A DNA stretch of 64,000 bases from Marinoscillum sp. 108 (GCF_902506655.1 NZ_LR734808.1:930001-994000); one strand, 5' to 3'. Positions 49,994 to 59,102 are shown, counted from the first letter of the stretch. The notes: generated by a model not told the origin, from the letters alone. Numbers and translations are program-made.

Positions 49994-50671
49994 TCAGTCC
50001 TTCAGCATGAATAACTCCATCCTTTCGGCATGAGCCGGATCATAAAATAGCATCGGGGCTCTCAACTTCCTGATGGCAGCTTCCAGGTTCGTAAAGTTGG
50101 ACTGGGGAATGTGCAGAGGGATTTTGTAGAGAATAGGGTCTTTTTTATCAATAGGGAACGGCACTCTGGACTGATACAAATAAGGTATAAGGGTTGCATT
50201 GCAATTCAGCGCAACGCGTGAAACCTGATGGGCCTCCAATAGCTCTGTGAGGGTAAGATTGATCTTCTCGAAAAACTCTGTGGTAGCCGCCAGCCTCACC
50301 CTGGATCCGGCTCTCGATTTCCCCTTTTTATTTAAATATTTGATCTGACTGAACCCCTGCTTTTTACGGGTCATATAAGCGGAAAATGTGGTATGATACA
50401 CATTGTTGCTGCCATGCATAATGCAAATAGCAGCATTCCCAGACTCAATTGTCAGATAAAGCACACAAGCGGCTTGCTCAGGAATGGAAAAGTCCTTACG
50501 CACGGTGAGATGCAAGGGCAATCGGATGAACCCTAAAGATTCATTGTGTTCATCATTCAGTACTACCAAATGCCGCTTGAGGTCATAGACCGCATGTGGA
50601 AACTCCCGTTTAACCATATCCATTAACTCACTGATTGGCAAATGGTACAAATTGGCTTTGAGCTGATCCAT
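49994..50671 (-). CDS. Vms1/VLRF1-like (bVLRF1-type) peptidyl-tRNA hydrolase-like protein
   Basis: A 225-residue protein. The central segment AYMTRKKQGFSQIKYLNKKG followed by KSRAGSRVRLAATTEFFEKI resembles the VLRF1 domain of eRF1/Vms1 relatives, in which a Gln in a Gly-x-x-Gln loop (here GFSQ) cleaves peptidyl-tRNA on stalled ribosomes. A bacteroidete-specific branch, bVLRF1, has been defined. Start: the open frame begins with TTG at 50695, but a TAGATTTG -7 element covers that codon, so I use the ATG at 50671 (MDQLKANLYHLPISEL). The call rests on motif memory and has no zinc finger or ankyrin region of eukaryotic Vms1. Confidence 0.62.
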   Translation of the reverse strand: MDQLKANLYHLPISELMDMVKREFPHAVYDLKRHLVVLNDEHNESLGFIRLPLHLTVRKDFSIPEQAACVLYLTIESGNAAICIMHGSNNVYHTTFSAYMTRKKQGFSQIKYLNKKGKSRAGSRVRLAATTEFFEKINLTLTELLEAHQVSRVALNCNATLIPYLYQSRVPFPIDKKDPILYKIPLHIPQSNFTNLEAAIRKLRAPMLFYDPAHAERMELFMLKD

Positions 50672-50692
50672 GAATGACCTTTTTTGAGAAGT

Positions 50693-50700
50693 CAAATCTA
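50693..50700 (-). promoter_or_regulatory. -7 element of the bVLRF1-like gene
   Basis: Minus-strand TAGATTTG matches TAnnTTTG. Transcription would start near 50686, 15 bases before the ATG at 50671. There is no -33 TTG at the right distance; three GATCAG repeats occupy that region instead. Confidence 0.42.
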
Positions 50701-50702
50701 AT

Positions 50703-50748
50703 GATCAGATGGGTTCGAATAGATCAGATGAAGCAAAAAGATCAGGTA
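50703..50748. repeat. Three GATCAG direct repeats in a divergent promoter region
   Basis: GATCAGATG at 50703-50711 and 50722-50730, and GATCAGGTA at 50740-50748, spaced 19 and 18 bases apart. They lie between the bVLRF1-like gene and the sterol-desaturase gene, immediately upstream of the -7 element of the former, and may be activator or repressor sites. Confidence 0.42.
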
Positions 50749-50814
50749 CTTGCACCCGGTACCTATCAGTCGGATTCATTTCTGTGATTGGATAGCATGC
50801 TTTACCTTTGGTCC

Positions 50815-52047
50815 ATGAATATTGACCCCATTATTCTTTCCATCCCCATTTACTTTCTGCTCATTGTGGCAGAGCTCCTGATTCAGTTTTTCAACAAACA
50901 AAAGATTTACCGCCTCAATGACGCGGTGACTAACATCTCGTGCGGCATTACTCAGCAGATTACGGGTGCTTTTTTCAAAGTAACAACGATAGCAGCTTAT
51001 CAATTTGTTTACGAAAACTGGAGCCTTTTCCGCATTGAAAATACCTGGTGGTCAGTAACCCTACTCATCCTGGCAGTGGATCTATGCTACTACTGGGCGC
51101 ACCGGATGAGTCATGAAGTAAATCTTTTTTGGGGTGGACATGTGGTTCACCATCAAAGTGAGGACTATAATTTTTCCGTTGCGCTTCGTCAGGGCTCCTT
51201 TCAGATTCTCTGGACTTTTTGGTTTTACATACCTCTCGCATTCCTTGGATTCAATACTGTAACGTTTTTGATAGTATTGGCACTCAATACAGTCTATCAG
51301 TTTTGGATCCATACGGAAACCATTGGTAAGCTTCCCCGACCGATTGAGTTCATTTTCAATACTCCCTCCCATCACCGGGTGCATCACGGCCGCAACCCCA
51401 AGTACATCGATAAGAACCATGCGGGATCTCTGATCATTTGGGATCGGATGTTTGGCACTTTTCAGGAGGAAGAAGAAAGACCTACTTATGGCATCACGAA
51501 ACCTATCAATACATGGAATCCTGTATGGGCCAATCTGCAGCATTATGTAGACATGACCAGTCAGCTAAGGAGCACACCCGGTCTTATGAATAAGCTGGGG
51601 GTAATGTTTTATAAACCCGGATGGAGGCCTGTGGCACAGGGCGGTTATCAGTCAGCCCCAGAAGTGGATAAAGTGAATTATCGAAAGTATGACACACATC
51701 CGGCATTTAAGATGAGTCTCTACGTGCTGGTTCAGTTTATCATTACACTGGCGGTGACTTCTGCTTTTCTGTTTACCCTGGCAGATCAGGAACTGATCAA
51801 CAAACTCACTTTTTCTTTGGTAATTGTGTGGTCCGTGGCTCAATTTGGGTTACTACTGGACAATCACCCAGAGTGGAGCAGGTTGGAATACCTGCGCATT
51901 CTGTTTTGCGGAGGGGTCTTCGCTTTTCTTTATCCCTATCCCCTGATTATAATCCCTTCAATCATCTATATAGGGGTCGCTTTGATTTCATTTTTCTTCA
52001 TATATAAACCTGCAACCGACACAGTTGGGTCGGTGATCAACTCATGA
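50815..52047 (+). CDS. Sterol desaturase / fatty acid hydroxylase family protein
   Basis: A 410-residue membrane di-iron enzyme. Histidine clusters: HRMSH (96-100), HVVHH (109-113) and HRVHH in the segment NTPSHHRVHHGRN near residue 187. The membrane segments and the C-terminal extension with four extra helices resemble alkylglycerol monooxygenase (TMEM195) relatives; substrate could be an ether lipid, sterol-like or carotenoid compound. The start at ATG 50815 (MNIDPIILSIPIYFLLIVAE) fits the family; ATG 50797 adds six residues. Its stop overlaps the next gene (ATGA). Confidence 0.88.
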   Translation: MNIDPIILSIPIYFLLIVAELLIQFFNKQKIYRLNDAVTNISCGITQQITGAFFKVTTIAAYQFVYENWSLFRIENTWWSVTLLILAVDLCYYWAHRMSHEVNLFWGGHVVHHQSEDYNFSVALRQGSFQILWTFWFYIPLAFLGFNTVTFLIVLALNTVYQFWIHTETIGKLPRPIEFIFNTPSHHRVHHGRNPKYIDKNHAGSLIIWDRMFGTFQEEEERPTYGITKPINTWNPVWANLQHYVDMTSQLRSTPGLMNKLGVMFYKPGWRPVAQGGYQSAPEVDKVNYRKYDTHPAFKMSLYVLVQFIITLAVTSAFLFTLADQELINKLTFSLVIVWSVAQFGLLLDNHPEWSRLEYLRILFCGGVFAFLYPYPLIIIPSIIYIGVALISFFFIYKPATDTVGSVINS

Positions 52048-52397
52048 AATACTTCTTTCCCCTGCTTTTAACCCTCTCATTAAGTGCTTGTTATTCCATT
52101 CCCGAAATAGAGGGATTTGACAAAGACGTCTGGCAATCTGAGATGAGCTGTGACACTAATCGCCTGGCCATGGTACAGCTTCTTATTTCACAGCAGGAAA
52201 AACTACTCGGTGAAGGTCAGGCAGAGATCCAGCAGCTCCTCGGCGCACCCGACGAGCATGAACTATACAACAGAAATCAGAAGTTCTTCTACTATAACCT
52301 TACCCCACCCACAGGCTGTGAGAATGGAACATTTCGTCGCCTAAGCGTGAAATTTGATGCACTAGACCGTGTAAAAGAAGTGATGGTTATTGAGTAA
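52044..52397 (+). CDS. Small SmpA/OmlA-like lipoprotein
   Basis: A 117-residue lipoprotein (FFPLLLTLSLSACYSIP; Cys16). The core (QAEIQQLLGAPDEHELYNRN, then FFYYNLTPPTGCENGTFRRL and a final beta strand) resembles the short BamE/SmpA-like fold in which an xxxLLGxPD turn is typical. It overlaps the sterol-desaturase gene by ATGA. Membership in the SmpA/OmlA group is tentative; no link to the BAM complex is shown. Confidence 0.68.
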   Translation: MKYFFPLLLTLSLSACYSIPEIEGFDKDVWQSEMSCDTNRLAMVQLLISQQEKLLGEGQAEIQQLLGAPDEHELYNRNQKFFYYNLTPPTGCENGTFRRLSVKFDALDRVKEVMVIE

Positions 52398-52437
52398 CAG
52401 TCGTCATCCATGTGCAGGTATGACGTACGTTTCAATT

Positions 52438-52962
52438 CTAAAACGTAACCAGTGAATGCACTTCACCGGAGCCTTTCAGACGCTCCTGGCCTTTGAGAAA
52501 AGACAATTCTACTAAAAAAGAATAACCAATCACCTCTCCACCAATCTTCCTGATCAGTTCGGCCGCCGCAAGGGCCGTCCCACCAGTGGCCAGCAAGTCA
52601 TCATGAATGAGCACACGCTGACCTTTAGTGATAGCGTCTACATGGATTTCTATCTCAGCGGATCCATATTCCAGATCGTAGGAATGTTTGATGGTCTGAT
52701 AAGGGAGCTTACCCGCTTTTCTAACGGGGATAAATGGTACACCCAATTGCTGGGCAAGTTGCAAACCATAAATAAACCCTCTGGATTCAATGCCCACCAC
52801 CCCTTCTACATTTTTGGTACTCCAGTAATCAAAGAAGGTCTGACTCACCTCGGCACTCAGCTCAGGATTGGCCAGTACGGGAGTTATGTCTTTGAACAGG
52901 ATACCGGGTTTCGGAAAGTCCGGAACGTCACGAATGACTTTGGAAAGTTTTTCTGAAATCAT
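52438..52962 (-). CDS. apt: Adenine phosphoribosyltransferase
   Basis: A 174-residue PRTase: IRDVPDFPKPGILFKDITPV at the start (the classic Apt N terminus), GIESRGFIYGLQLAQQLGV, FIPVRKAGKLPYQTIKHSYD and the PRPP-binding loop VLIHDDLLATGGTALAAAEL. It salvages adenine to AMP. The gene follows the FtsX permease gene by nine bases on the same strand; that pairing is probably only transcriptional. Confidence 0.96.
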   Translation of the reverse strand: MISEKLSKVIRDVPDFPKPGILFKDITPVLANPELSAEVSQTFFDYWSTKNVEGVVGIESRGFIYGLQLAQQLGVPFIPVRKAGKLPYQTIKHSYDLEYGSAEIEIHVDAITKGQRVLIHDDLLATGGTALAAAELIRKIGGEVIGYSFLVELSFLKGQERLKGSGEVHSLVTF

Positions 52963-52971
52963 CAGGCTAAG

Positions 52972-54207
52972 TTATTCAAATCTCAATGACTCGATAGGAT
53001 CGAGTTTGGAAGCTTTATAGGCAGGCAGGTATCCAGAGATAAGTCCAACAGTCATACCGATGATCACACCCACAGCAATCCACAGCCAGGGGATCACAAA
53101 ACCACCGCTGCTGATCAGGCTGGAAGTAAGATTGCCAATGATAATGCCCAGCACAATTCCCCCAATACCACCCATCTGACAGATGACAATGGCTTCTATG
53201 AGAAACTGCTGACGGATCTTTAATGGCGTAGCTCCCAAGGCTTTACGAACCCCTATCTCACGGGTTCGCTCCGTCACAGATACCAGCATAATATTCATCA
53301 ATCCAATGGAGGCACCCAGCAGGGTAATAAACCCAATGGTGAACCCTCCTATTTTGAGGTAGCCTGTAATCTCACCTAATCGCTCAGCCAATGACTGATT
53401 CACAGTGACTTGAAAGGAGTTTTCCTCCTTAACAGGGTCGCGCCGAATGGCACGCATAAGTCCTGTAGCCAGGCCGGTAGCTGCATCCATCTGGGTGGGG
53501 TCATATACAGCCACAGTAGCTTCATAATCCAACTGACGTCCAGCCGCCAGACGTCTGGCGGTTAGTGTTGGTACCAAACACATACGATCCACACTTCCAT
53601 TGCCGCCGGTACCCCCCTGAGCACCGAGTAAGCCCACCACTTTAAATTTGGAACCCATAAACTTGATCTCCTTATTGATAGGATCTTCATCCTTTTCAAA
53701 CAGAGCACTTTTAATTTCCGAGCCAATGATCACCACCATGGCGCCATTCTGCACCTCTATTTGCGAGAAGCCACGGCCCTCCTTAATGTCATAACCATCT
53801 ACCAGCAGGTAGTTATCATCACCACCCTGCACGCGGGAGTTCGGATTAGTCTTCTTGGATCCGCGTTTGATCTCCGCAGCAAAGGACACGTAGGCATTTA
53901 CGCTCACCACGCCGGCAGTGAATTTCTCTTTAAACCTCATCAGGTCCTCATAGGTAAGTGGTGGAAATACCTTGGCCTCTTTCCCATCGCGTGACCCGCG
54001 ATTCTTGCGCACACTCTCCATATCGAAAGTGTTGGCGCCCAAATTTGAAAAACTATCGTTAATAGAGCTTTGAATCCCCTCAATGGCCGTAAGAATGCCC
54101 ACGAGCGAAGTGATACCAATGGCAATAATGGCTGCTGTGAGGAAGGTTCTGAGCTTATTGGCCATCACTGATTTTATTCCTTCTTTTACGTTTTCTCTGA
54201 GATCCAT
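52972..54207 (-). CDS. MacB-like ABC permease (FtsX fold), orphan
   Basis: A 411-residue permease: helix 1 ([20 protein letters not shown]), periplasmic MacB_PCD region about 45-275, then three helices ([60 protein letters not shown]). Coupling motif [20 protein letters not shown] is present, and the C-terminal SLRFE ending is typical. No adaptor, TolC or ATPase gene accompanies it, so it must use partners encoded elsewhere. It is upstream of apt. Confidence 0.92.
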   Translation of the reverse strand: MDLRENVKEGIKSVMANKLRTFLTAAIIAIGITSLVGILTAIEGIQSSINDSFSNLGANTFDMESVRKNRGSRDGKEAKVFPPLTYEDLMRFKEKFTAGVVSVNAYVSFAAEIKRGSKKTNPNSRVQGGDDNYLLVDGYDIKEGRGFSQIEVQNGAMVVIIGSEIKSALFEKDEDPINKEIKFMGSKFKVVGLLGAQGGTGGNGSVDRMCLVPTLTARRLAAGRQLDYEATVAVYDPTQMDAATGLATGLMRAIRRDPVKEENSFQVTVNQSLAERLGEITGYLKIGGFTIGFITLLGASIGLMNIMLVSVTERTREIGVRKALGATPLKIRQQFLIEAIVICQMGGIGGIVLGIIIGNLTSSLISSGGFVIPWLWIAVGVIIGMTVGLISGYLPAYKASKLDPIESLRFE

Positions 54208-54288
54208 GGGTTACCTTTATCGCTTTGGAAAGTTAGTGAGAACTATGCTTTATGAATGACTGTTGCAGTATTAAATTTTGATAGTGGG

Positions 54289-55545
54289 ATGCGTAAACTC
54301 TTTCTGATTCTAATCCTTTTTGTTGGCTTTCAGGCCAAATGTGCCTACATCCTCATTCCCATGGATGAAACACAGACCGATCACCTAAAGGCATACGGAA
54401 TTACTTACTGGATGTTGACCCAGGAGGTGCCAGCCGACTGGTTGCTGAATTATCGCGGAGGTAGTTTTATGGTCAAGCACCTCCAAAGTATCGAAAATGA
54501 ATGTGTCATCCGAAATGTATCCTATGAGATTATTTCTGATGCACAGGCCAACCAAATCCTGAATGAGATCGCCAGCCCGGCCTCCAATATGGACGTAATG
54601 AAGCTGGAGAAATATCCAAAAATCGCAGTGTACTCCCCTAAAAGCAAACAGCCCTGGGATGATGCCGTTACCCTGGTGCTGACCTATGCAGAGATTCCCT
54701 ACGACGTGATCTTCGATGATGAGATCATGTACAATGAGCTCCCTAAGTACGACTGGCTCCACCTCCATCACGAAGATTTCACAGGTCAGTATGGCAAATT
54801 TTACCGCACCTACCAGCACTTCCCCTGGTACCAGCAGCAGCAGCGTGAGTATGAGGAGTCTGCCCGCAAGCATGGCTACTCCAAAGTGTCTCACCTCAAA
54901 CTGGCTGTAGTCAAGAAAATACACGGGTTTGTTGCCGGAGGTGGTTTCCTTTTTGCCATGTGTTCTGCCACAGATACTTACGACATAGCCCTGGCTGCAG
55001 AGGGGTTAGACATAGTGGAATCTATGTATGATGGTGACCCTGCGGACCCTAATGCCCAGAATAAGCTGGACTTTGACAAGACCATGGCCTTTCAGAATTT
55101 CCGCCTGGAAAGAAATCCCTATGAGTATGAATACTCTGACATAGACATGCAGGCACGCGAGCGAGGATTGAAACAGGAAACGGATTTTTTCTCACTCTTT
55201 GAATTCTCCGCCAAATGGGATCCCATCCCTACCATGCTGACCCAAAATCACGAACACATCATCAAAGGCTTTATGGGACAGACCACTTCATTCAGGAAGT
55301 CTCTTATCAAATCGGATGTGGTGATAATGGGTGAAACACGCTCCGTGGGCGAAGCAAGATACATTCATGGAGTTATGGGCAAGGGCTTCTGGACATTCTA
55401 CGGCGGACATGATCCTGAGGATTACCAACATTTCGTGAATGAACAGCCAACAGACCTGAACCTTCACCCCAACTCACCGGGCTATCGGCTTATCCTCAAT
55501 AATATCCTCTTTCCGGCTGCCAAAAAGAAAAAACAAAAAACTTGA
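54289..55545 (+). CDS. Exported protein usually annotated asparagine synthetase B
   Basis: A 418-residue protein with a signal peptide (MRKLFLILILFVGFQAKCAY). Homologues across Bacteroidota are often named asparagine synthetase B, but I see neither the N-terminal Cys nucleophile nor the SGGLDS PP-loop of that enzyme. Conserved-looking segments are HLKAYGITYWMLTQEVPADW, KQPWDDAVTLVLTYAEIPYD, WLHLHHEDFTGQYGKFYRTY and FVAGGGFLFAMCSATDTYDI; the last part, with GGxLFAMCSAT, suggests a glutamine-amidotransferase-like fold. True function unknown; location is periplasm or outside. The earlier ATG at 54256 is not signal-like. Confidence 0.82.
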   Translation: MRKLFLILILFVGFQAKCAYILIPMDETQTDHLKAYGITYWMLTQEVPADWLLNYRGGSFMVKHLQSIENECVIRNVSYEIISDAQANQILNEIASPASNMDVMKLEKYPKIAVYSPKSKQPWDDAVTLVLTYAEIPYDVIFDDEIMYNELPKYDWLHLHHEDFTGQYGKFYRTYQHFPWYQQQQREYEESARKHGYSKVSHLKLAVVKKIHGFVAGGGFLFAMCSATDTYDIALAAEGLDIVESMYDGDPADPNAQNKLDFDKTMAFQNFRLERNPYEYEYSDIDMQARERGLKQETDFFSLFEFSAKWDPIPTMLTQNHEHIIKGFMGQTTSFRKSLIKSDVVIMGETRSVGEARYIHGVMGKGFWTFYGGHDPEDYQHFVNEQPTDLNLHPNSPGYRLILNNILFPAAKKKKQKT

Positions 55546-55567
55546 TTTGTGACTTAGAAGTCAACTG

Positions 55568-56170
55568 TTAATGCATCCGGTCTCCTCGTAGTTCGAGGCT
55601 TCTGATAATATCAGCTTCTGCAACGAGGATCTCCTCCCACCGGGCTTTCACATATTCCTCAGTCATATAGACTTTGGCCAGCTCTATGAAATTGACATAG
55701 TGCCCCGCCTCAGAGACCATCAACTCATAATAGAAAGTCTGCAACTCTTCATCCGCAATGTTTTTCCAAAGCAACTTGAAGCGCTCACAGCTACGTGCCT
55801 CTATCAATGCGTTCATGAGCAGCTTCTCCACTAGCTGCTGATCTCTGCTACCCCCCTTATTCAATACTTTGTTCAGTGCGGTAACATATTCGTCTTTGCG
55901 GGCATACCCTAACGCATATCCTCGCTTCTTAAGCTGCTCAATTACACGTTCAAAATGAGCCCATTCCTCAGCTACCACCGGAGTAAGTACGTCTACCAAC
56001 TCCGACTTTTCAGGATACTGAATGATCAGAGAAATGCAAGATGAGGCCGCTTTCTGCTCACAATAAGCATGATCAACGAGAATGTCCTCTATTTGCATTT
56101 CAGCAATGTTGACCCAGCGTGGGTCAGTGGGTAGCTTAAGCCCCAATACGGTTTTGTGGTCCTCCATCAT
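55568..56170 (-). CDS. miaE: tRNA-(ms2io6A)-hydroxylase
   Basis: A 200-residue ferritin-like di-iron hydroxylase: GLKLPTDPRWVNIAEMQIED, DHAYCEQKAASSCISLI, VAEEWAHFERVIEQLKKRGY and LIEARSCERFKLL, then SEAGHYVNFIELAK supplying later ligands (EExxH-type motifs). It hydroxylates the isopentenyl group of ms2i6A37 in tRNA, using O2. Its ATG overlaps the stop of the porin gene (TAATG), so the two are co-translated. Confidence 0.95.
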   Translation of the reverse strand: MMEDHKTVLGLKLPTDPRWVNIAEMQIEDILVDHAYCEQKAASSCISLIIQYPEKSELVDVLTPVVAEEWAHFERVIEQLKKRGYALGYARKDEYVTALNKVLNKGGSRDQQLVEKLLMNALIEARSCERFKLLWKNIADEELQTFYYELMVSEAGHYVNFIELAKVYMTEEYVKARWEEILVAEADIIRSLELRGDRMH

Positions 56171-58035
56171 TAGTCAAAAAACATCCATCTCACACCAAAA
56201 TCCATCACCTGAGACTGCCCCGGGTAATAGGGTGTCACAAAATAGCCATCATTACTTTGCTGGTTGATATTGGTCATTTTCACAAAAGCTCTTAGATTAT
56301 TGATTTTCATACTCAGAAAAAGGTCTGCGGTGTAAAACTGCTCGATCAGAAACTCTCGCTGCAAATGAAACTGCTGGATCTCAGGTGCATATCCCATTGC
56401 GTAATACTGACTTTTGGCATGTACATCTATACCCACTTCCACCCCCATGGTATCTTTAAACCAGTATCCACGCCAGAAAAAACGGCCATTGTAAAAAAAC
56501 TGTGGAACCTCCATATGGTCAGCGCCCCCGCCAGAAGTGTTCGTATAGTATACCTCATTTTCCAGATGAAAAGCTTCTTTGAGTGCTTTATTCGTGTACA
56601 ACCTGAAATTAAAATCGCCACCCAATGAAGCCATAATGGCCACATCGCCACTCTGCTGGGCGGTTTTCTCTTCATCAAAGTAGAAGAACTTATCCAGGCT
56701 CAGCAACCTGCCCTGAGGCCTGATCTTCAAAAAGCCCAAATCCACCTGCAGACCAGCGGTTATCTCATTGCTAAAAGCAGAAGCAAAACTTTGATTCCAC
56801 TCGTGATGGTTGCCAAAATACTTCTCATAAATAAAGGCTGGCTTGTACCGCACAGACTTGTATGACCCAAAGAGGAAGTCGGAATTGAGCTGACCAGTCA
56901 GCTGGTATTCACCACTTTGCATCAGCTCTCCTTTCGCCTCTATGTTGAACTGGTCTTTCCAATCAAACCGGGTATAACCACCCAAAAACATCTCACTGAA
57001 ACGCGGCGTAGGGTCCTGATAGAGGTTGTCAAAATCAAGGTCTCTCCTTTTGAGGTATAGGCGGTAAAAGATGTTGGCCAGATCTCCCTTAATCCCCACT
57101 TCATTGACCATCTCCTTCCACGTAAATCGCTCATAGGTACTATCCGTCCCCAGCAAAAACTGATCGTAATAACCACCATAGGTAACATCAGTCCCGCTGG
57201 ACACATCTTTGAAGTCCTGAAAGCCTACCTCCTGATTTTTCAAATCAAACTGATGATAAAATTGCAGTGGGGTGGTCCAGTTATACTGGTGATAGAGGTG
57301 AAAATTAAGTCGATCATCATTAGACCGGGCCTCTGAAAGCTGGATGTCAGAATCCTGGTATTCAAATAGGTCTGCTTTGGTCGCCTGAGACAGATCCTCT
57401 ATATAGATACCTCCGGTTTCTTCTATATCGTACCCCATCTTCACCATATGAAACATGGCGCTATAAGGCTTCTCCTTGTGTTTATAGTAAGTATACAAAT
57501 CGAAAACCGTACCCACCACATTGCGATCTTGCTGACCACTTTTACCAATCTGCTTATCGGAGGTGATCCGATAAATATCAAAACCCACATTCCAGTTTTC
57601 GTTGACATTCCGGCTAAAGGCCATGTCCACCACAGATCGACCTTCTCCCCCAAATACCACCATCAGATTGATATGTGGCGACTTGGAGTCATAGTATTTT
57701 AGCTGGTCAGGGTTAATCATGTAAGGATCATAAACCGAAAGACCGCTGGTACGCCCTATCTCCTTTGGAGCCGGGTAAAAAATCGGGAACAGGGCTGTCC
57801 CATTGTTACCCAGGTCCTGAAACTTTCGTCGCTCTATATCGAGTTTGGTGAATTTCTCTAATTCGTAAAGTGTCGTATCAGGGTGCCTTTCCTTCTCCTG
57901 ATTGTTTTTCAGATCGCTCTCATAAATGATCAACGTGGTTTTAGATCCGTAAACCAGTTCACTGGAATCATCCGTGATTTGAGCTGCTGAAAGCAGACTC
58001 ATCAAAAGAAGTATTGCCGATAGTGATTTTTTCAC
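56170..58035 (-). CDS. Putative porin (Porin_10-like)
   Basis: A 621-residue outer-membrane protein with signal peptide (LSAILLLMSLLSAAQ). The body is a series of amphipathic beta strands ending in an aromatic C terminus (VMDFGVRWMFFD), as in large barrels. Segments such as ALFPIFYPAPKEIGRTSGLS and LYTYYKHKEKPYSAMFHMVK match the Bacteroidota putative porin family (PF14121). Selectivity unknown. A TACTTTTG sequence just upstream is too close to the ATG to be its promoter; lpxK lies 15 bp upstream, so read-through from it is likely. Confidence 0.88.
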   Translation of the reverse strand: MKKSLSAILLLMSLLSAAQITDDSSELVYGSKTTLIIYESDLKNNQEKERHPDTTLYELEKFTKLDIERRKFQDLGNNGTALFPIFYPAPKEIGRTSGLSVYDPYMINPDQLKYYDSKSPHINLMVVFGGEGRSVVDMAFSRNVNENWNVGFDIYRITSDKQIGKSGQQDRNVVGTVFDLYTYYKHKEKPYSAMFHMVKMGYDIEETGGIYIEDLSQATKADLFEYQDSDIQLSEARSNDDRLNFHLYHQYNWTTPLQFYHQFDLKNQEVGFQDFKDVSSGTDVTYGGYYDQFLLGTDSTYERFTWKEMVNEVGIKGDLANIFYRLYLKRRDLDFDNLYQDPTPRFSEMFLGGYTRFDWKDQFNIEAKGELMQSGEYQLTGQLNSDFLFGSYKSVRYKPAFIYEKYFGNHHEWNQSFASAFSNEITAGLQVDLGFLKIRPQGRLLSLDKFFYFDEEKTAQQSGDVAIMASLGGDFNFRLYTNKALKEAFHLENEVYYTNTSGGGADHMEVPQFFYNGRFFWRGYWFKDTMGVEVGIDVHAKSQYYAMGYAPEIQQFHLQREFLIEQFYTADLFLSMKINNLRAFVKMTNINQQSNDGYFVTPYYPGQSQVMDFGVRWMFFD

Positions 58036-58050
58036 AGCGCAAAAGTATAA

Positions 58051-59088
58051 TCAAATAGGTTCTTGGGCATAGTTTTTCAGTTTCGACTCCAGGTTAGACA
58101 GGAATAACGATTCGTCCTTTAAAAATTTCGTACGAATGGGCAGATAAAAACAGGAATAATCGCGCAGCTCCTGAAACTGCTTCAGCTTCACCATGTCTTT
58201 CTCTGTGGTGATCAGGCTGGTATCTTCGTCCATTTCACGGAGAATGTCACGCACATCCGCTGGCTTGTAGCGATAGTGGTCTCTGTAGTTATAAGTGTGC
58301 TTCACGGCATAGTTGCGGTGGAGGTAATTTTCAAAAGGCTCAGGATTAGCCATTCCTGAAATGCCCAGTACGTTTCTTTTGAGTTCACACCCATTCCGAA
58401 AAACCGGCACCAAAGGATCATACTGTACAGTCATAAAATACACTGCTGCTGAGGTATATTTCTGGATCTCATGCCGCATCCTTACTTGATCTGCCTCACT
58501 CATATATTCCGGACACTTGGTCACCACCACGATATCCGCACGCTGCACCCCACGTCGTGCTTCACGCAGCCTTCCTGCCGGCAGCAAATAGTCTCTGTGC
58601 AGAGGATTTTCATAGGTAGTAAGCACAATCGACACTGAAGGCGTGACTCTTCGGTGCTGAAAAGCATCGTCCAGCAAAATGGCATGCGCATCCGGCACAT
58701 GCCCCAATAACTCAGAGATGGCCAGGTCACGCTCTGCCCCTACAGCCACAGGAACTATCCCATGATATTTCTGCAGGTACATGTAGGGCTCATCCCCAAT
58801 AGTATCAGGTGTGTCAGCGATGGTAGCCAACCTAAAGCCATAAGTTCTCCGCCCATAGCCACGACTGAGAGTGCATATTTTCTTGTCCTGTCCTTGAAAA
58901 TACCTCACCAGATAGTCAATCATTGGTGTTTTCCCGGTACCGCCTATGGATAGATTACCTACTACCACTACATTTGTATCAAAGCGAACCGTTTTCTTTA
59001 CCCCATGATCATAGAGCAGGTTTCTGAGCCTGATGATCAGGTCAAACAAAAGTGCAAAAGGAAATACAATAACTTGCCACCAATACAT
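58051..59088 (-). CDS. lpxK: Tetraacyldisaccharide 4-prime-kinase (lipid A synthesis)
   Basis: A 345-residue LpxK: N-terminal membrane helix (VIVFPFALLFDLIIRLRNLL), Walker A-like VGNLSIGGTGKTPMIDYLVR near residue 45, HAILLDDAFQHRRV (catalytic Asp region), and GISGMANPEPFENYL. It phosphorylates the 4-prime position of the lipid A disaccharide at the inner membrane. First gene of a likely lpxK-porin-miaE operon. Only 14 bases separate its ATG from that of the divergent nif3-like gene. Confidence 0.96.
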   Translation of the reverse strand: MYWWQVIVFPFALLFDLIIRLRNLLYDHGVKKTVRFDTNVVVVGNLSIGGTGKTPMIDYLVRYFQGQDKKICTLSRGYGRRTYGFRLATIADTPDTIGDEPYMYLQKYHGIVPVAVGAERDLAISELLGHVPDAHAILLDDAFQHRRVTPSVSIVLTTYENPLHRDYLLPAGRLREARRGVQRADIVVVTKCPEYMSEADQVRMRHEIQKYTSAAVYFMTVQYDPLVPVFRNGCELKRNVLGISGMANPEPFENYLHRNYAVKHTYNYRDHYRYKPADVRDILREMDEDTSLITTEKDMVKLKQFQELRDYSCFYLPIRTKFLKDESLFLSNLESKLKNYAQEPI

Positions 59089-59102
59089 AAAGGGAGTTTA
59101 CT

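Noticed and set aside
50711-50721. GGTTCGAATA, resembling a tRNA T-loop
   Set aside because: No T-stem, anticodon arm or acceptor stem can be formed around it; it falls between the GATCAG repeats.
50803-50810. TACCTTTG -7-like element before the sterol-desaturase gene
   Set aside because: It lies five bases before the chosen ATG and has no -33 TTG; a start there would give no leader.
58040-58047. TACTTTTG -7-like element before the porin gene
   Set aside because: It ends only five bases before the ATG, so transcription would start at or inside the start codon; the porin is more likely read from lpxK.
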